Assembly (NCBI GenBank): GCA_963802375.1
Contig: CAWDIJ010000010.1
Location: forward strand, 1,116,001 to 1,180,000
Length of the DNA stretch: 64,000 bases
Direction: 5' to 3'
DNA from: JACDAN01 sp963802375
GTDB taxonomy: Bacteria > Actinomycetota > Thermoleophilia > Gaiellales > Gaiellaceae
The notes below the pieces were generated by a model that saw only the letters and a list, made by a program, of their open reading frames with translations, had not been told where the DNA came from and did not search any database. The translations under genes were made by a program, and so were the position numbers. Shown piece after piece: positions 62,785-64,000 of this stretch (position 1 is the stretch's first letter; the number at the start of each line of letters is the position of its first letter).

Positions 62785-63867
62785 TCAGCGCACGTCGACG
62801 TAGGAGACCTCGATTGCGTTGTTTCCGTAGCCGAGCCGGTTCCAGGGCGGGACGTCGGGTTGCACGTTGCCGGCAGCGTCGGTTGCTCGCGCGCGAAGGG
62901 AGTGTCGGCCGATGCCGGACGCCTCCCACTCGAGCGACCAGTCTTGCCATTGGTACGGACCCTTCGGGGCCTCGAGCTTCGCCGGGTGCCAGGCTCCCTC
63001 GCCGGTGAAGCTGACGTGGACGTCGGTTACCGGCCCGCTGCCTGACCAGGCCTTTCCGCGCACGGTGTACTGGCCGCTGGCGATCGTCGCGCCGGGGGCG
63101 GGGTCGGTGATGCGGGCGCGGACACGCATGAGCGTGACGAGTTCGTGGTCTCGATCCGGCCACTCGTAGATGTAGTGCCCGGTCTGGAACTCGCCCACGT
63201 ACGGTTCGGTCAGGACCTCGATCCGCTGAAGCCATTTCACGGAGGCGACGGCGTACCAGTGAGGAACGATCAGCCGGAAGGGGGCGCCGTGGTCGGGGAG
63301 CAGCGGCTGTCCGTTCATCTCGTAGGCGATCAGGATCTCTGCCGCGGGATCGGTCGCGTGGGTGAGCGTGAGGGAGCGCACGAAGCGCAGGTCAGATTGG
63401 TCGGTCTCTGCAAGCACCGGCTTCAGGTGATACGGACCGTGGTCGGCGCCGTCGAAGCGGACCTCGACCCCGTCGGCCGTCGGTCGCGCGTGCTCGAGCA
63501 CCTCGTGCAGGAGGGCGCCCTTCCAACGGGCTGTAGAGACGGCGTAGTCGCCCCATGGCTCGCCGATCGGCAGCGGCCGCTGCTCGAGCCGTCCGTTCCC
63601 GGCGCATTCGAGCGTCACGGCGCGTTCGACCGCCGGCATGGCGCGCAGGTCGTCGAGTGTCAGCTTGGTCGGGTTGTCGACCGCACCGCCGATCTCGAGC
63701 GTGCCGTCGTGGGTGGTCGGAACTGCGAAGTTGCTGCGGACGTAGTGGAGCTCGACCGGGGTGATCTCGTCGGCGAGTGCTTCGGGCGGCGCCTCTGCGT
63801 TGTAGGGCGCGGGGTTGATCATCCGAAGCGCGGCGCGCGATCGTTCGAGCTCGTCTGCGACTGCCAT
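62785..63867 (-). CDS. Sulfite-oxidase-family molybdoenzyme
   Basis: A 360-residue oxidoreductase: the molybdopterin domain has the Mo-binding Cys in VTLECAGNGR, then DYAVSTARWKGALLHEVLEH and ILIAYEMNGQPLLPDHGAPF; the C-terminal dimerisation domain starts near ARITDPAPGATIASGQYTVRG. No signal peptide or haem domain is seen, so it is probably cytoplasmic. The electron acceptor is unknown. ATG 63867 or TTG 63873 can start it, both served by GAGGTGA. Confidence 0.88.
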   Translation of the reverse strand: MAVADELERSRAALRMINPAPYNAEAPPEALADEITPVELHYVRSNFAVPTTHDGTLEIGGAVDNPTKLTLDDLRAMPAVERAVTLECAGNGRLEQRPLPIGEPWGDYAVSTARWKGALLHEVLEHARPTADGVEVRFDGADHGPYHLKPVLAETDQSDLRFVRSLTLTHATDPAAEILIAYEMNGQPLLPDHGAPFRLIVPHWYAVASVKWLQRIEVLTEPYVGEFQTGHYIYEWPDRDHELVTLMRVRARITDPAPGATIASGQYTVRGKAWSGSGPVTDVHVSFTGEGAWHPAKLEAPKGPYQWQDWSLEWEASGIGRHSLRARATDAAGNVQPDVPPWNRLGYGNNAIEVSYVDVR

Positions 63868-63884
63868 GTTCAAGTCACCTCGCG

Positions 63885-64000
63885 TCAGTAGTCGGGGTCC
63901 TGGAAGGTCGGGTCGCGGTCGTCGTTGAAGGCGCCGATGCCCTCGATGCGGTCGGGGTGCACGGCGGAGCGCCAGTGCGCCTCCATCATGATCGCGATCG
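63885..64000 (-). CDS. Enoyl-CoA hydratase family protein, C-terminus
   Basis: The last 38 residues of a gene that runs beyond the window: EAHWRSAVHPDRIEGIGAFN, then DDRDPTFQDPDY and TGA. The pattern (helix, then FN-DRDPTF) is the end of enoyl-CoA hydratase/isomerase proteins. It is 18 bases upstream of the molybdoenzyme start, so the two may share a transcript. Confidence 0.65.
   Translation of the reverse strand, partial: IAIMMEAHWRSAVHPDRIEGIGAFNDDRDPTFQDPDY

Noticed and set aside
57703..62785. Search for an integrase, transposase or IS ends in the tRNA-Thr island
   Set aside because: No recombinase motif or terminal inverted repeats were found; the island call rests on repeats alone.

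Overview
The window is GC-rich chromosomal DNA from a monoderm actinobacterium. Gene order around the ribosomal and RNA polymerase genes, heavy use of GTG and TTG starts, and a secreted-protein N-terminus of the type (L)PSPAMVVALVALFIALGG seen in Thermoleophilia suggest a Gaiellales/Solirubrobacterales-like organism. That placement is inference; no rRNA gene is present.

Region 1 (10-14,938, almost all minus strand) is the translation/transcription core: tRNA-Met, rpmG, secE, nusG, an in-frame L11-L1 gene, rplJ, rplL, rpoB, rpoC, then rpsL and rpsG behind a good sigma70-type promoter (1092-1120). A diguanylate cyclase on the plus strand sits between rpoC and rpsL. Region 2 (15,000-37,700) is mixed metabolism and envelope: a TetM-like ribosome-protection GTPase, a TOPRIM protein, an L,D-transpeptidase, a DNA glycosylase, a hydantoinase/oxoprolinase pair, an ABC-2 operon with one ATPase and six permeases, a DUF2277 protein, an FAD oxidoreductase, a secreted metzincin-like protease, an alcohol dehydrogenase, an alpha/beta hydrolase, a secreted nuclease and a vanadium haloperoxidase.

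Region 3 (37,770-53,985, minus strand apart from one small plus-strand gene) is a type IV pilus locus: a geranylgeranyl-reductase-like flavoprotein, a PilX-like protein, PilT2, PilW, PilD, PilB, PilA, a GGDEF/HD-GYP protein, PilT, PilM, PilN, PilO, a SPOR-like protein, PilV and PilC. No PilQ secretin is present, as expected for a monoderm. The two ATPase families, the platform protein, the PilMNO scaffold, four prepilin-like proteins and the peptidase would make an almost complete extend/retract machine, with the GGDEF/HD-GYP protein linking it to cyclic-di-GMP.

Region 4 (54,000-64,000) holds tRNA-Tyr, a glgC-like gene, an MFS transporter, tRNA-Thr followed by an island-like stretch with repeated att-like segments, a truncated tRNA-Thr and a truncated Rossmann gene, then an MMPL transporter, a sulfite-oxidase-family protein and the end of an enoyl-CoA hydratase.

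A caution for every reader: many conserved genes, including rpoC, carry exactly one extra base, and such indels are dense between 37.6 and 53.4 kb. This looks like sequence error more than gene decay. I give the corrected reading where I could work it out. The observations I rate highest are the L11-L1 fusion, the 1 ATPase + 6 permease operon, the tRNA-Thr island, and an inverted repeat shared upstream of two pilus genes.
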